Of a DNA stretch of 13,223 bases, positions 13,015-13,223 are shown one piece after another. Within the stretch, counting starts at the first letter, position 1, and each line of letters opens with the position of its first letter. The DNA is from Stenotrophomonas sp. Its GTDB lineage: Bacteria > Pseudomonadota > Gammaproteobacteria > Xanthomonadales > Xanthomonadaceae. The position numbers and the translations under genes were made by a program. Location: assembly GCA_003510825.1 (NCBI GenBank), contig DOKO01000438.1:1-13223 (forward strand). The letters are read 5' to 3'. The notes beneath the pieces were generated by a model. The model had not been told where the DNA came from. It did no database searches and was given only the letters and a program-made list of their open reading frames with translations.

Positions 13015-13223
13015 ATGACGGCTGTGCCCGCCCCTGTTTCCTCGACCGCGGCCGGCGCGCTGTCGGCGTTCCTGCGTGGCGTCGAACGCCGCGCGCTGGT
13101 GGTTGCCGAGCTGCAGTGCGGTGACCCCGCCCGCGCCGAGCAGACCCTGGTCGCGGTGATGCGCGCTTTCTCCGCCGTGGCCAGCGACCTGCCGATGGCG
13201 CAGTGGCCGACCCGTTTCTGGAC
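13015..13223 (+). CDS. Sigma-70-family-like protein, N-terminal part only
   Basis: The first 69 codons of a gene that leaves the window at the right edge. ATG at 13015 follows GGAG (13005-13008) at six bases, a strong ribosome-binding site. After a flexible alanine/serine-rich start, residues 16-69 (SAFLRGVERRALVVAELQ, AEQTLVAVMRAFSAVA, WPTRFW) resemble region 2 of a group of proteobacterial sigma factors whose N-terminus reads FLxxVERRAxxxAxLxxGxxxxAxD...W..LFWR. This would make it an RNA polymerase sigma factor or sigma-like protein. Only the first helices are visible, so the DNA-binding regions cannot be checked. It is divergent from priA, with the DnaA boxes and AT-rich tract between them. 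Confidence 0.6.
   Translation, partial: MTAVPAPVSSTAAGALSAFLRGVERRALVVAELQCGDPARAEQTLVAVMRAFSAVASDLPMAQWPTRFW

Overview
The window looks like chromosome from Stenotrophomonas (Xanthomonadaceae). The DNA is GC-rich with dense, mostly short-spaced genes. Five GTAG-headed stem-loops match the SMAG (S. maltophilia GTAG) REP family, and a two-permease RND pump matches the MdtABC/SmeIJK type. No transposase, integrase, phage gene, CRISPR array, tRNA or rRNA was seen. This is core chromosome, and its unusual content lies in small repeats and regulatory DNA rather than in cargo genes.

Layout. 1-4704 (minus strand): a tripartite multidrug efflux operon, mdtA-mdtB-mdtC, joined by two 4-bp ATGA stop/start overlaps. 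mdtC runs off the left edge. 4705-5012: gene-free, with three SMAG stem-loops, two of them forming a large inverted dimer. 5013-5917 (minus): a UPF0126/TRIC-type membrane protein behind a tandem glycine riboswitch. 5962-7264 (plus): a small GIY-YIG protein, an exported NTF2-like protein and a one-helix membrane protein of unknown function. 7224-8501 (minus): type II NADH dehydrogenase. 8610-9401 (plus): NYN nuclease-like plus LOTUS-domain protein, divergent from ndh. 9436-9627 (minus): a 63-residue membrane protein. 9707-10327 (plus): glutathione S-transferase. 10423-12600 (minus): primosomal helicase PriA. 12601-13014: a gene-free, partly AT-rich spacer with two perfect inverted DnaA boxes. 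13015-13223 (plus): the start of a gene resembling region 2 of a sigma-70-family factor.

Two repeat families cross the window. SMAG stem-loops sit just after genes, and twice their GTAG supplies the TAG stop codon. A second family has four palindromes of 30-39 bp built on GGGGTC(A/G)GA. Every copy carries the same arm mismatch at position 10, which gives each near-palindrome a direction. One copy lies in frame inside mdtB, one forms part of the tail of the unknown membrane protein, and two lie back to back between GST and priA.

Most neighbours are not functionally linked. The clear working units are the efflux operon, the glycine riboswitch with its membrane protein, the closely spaced pair at 6301-7264, and possibly DnaA boxes controlling priA. 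Findings worth checking first are the direction-marked palindromes, the DnaA-box module and the riboswitch-transporter unit.
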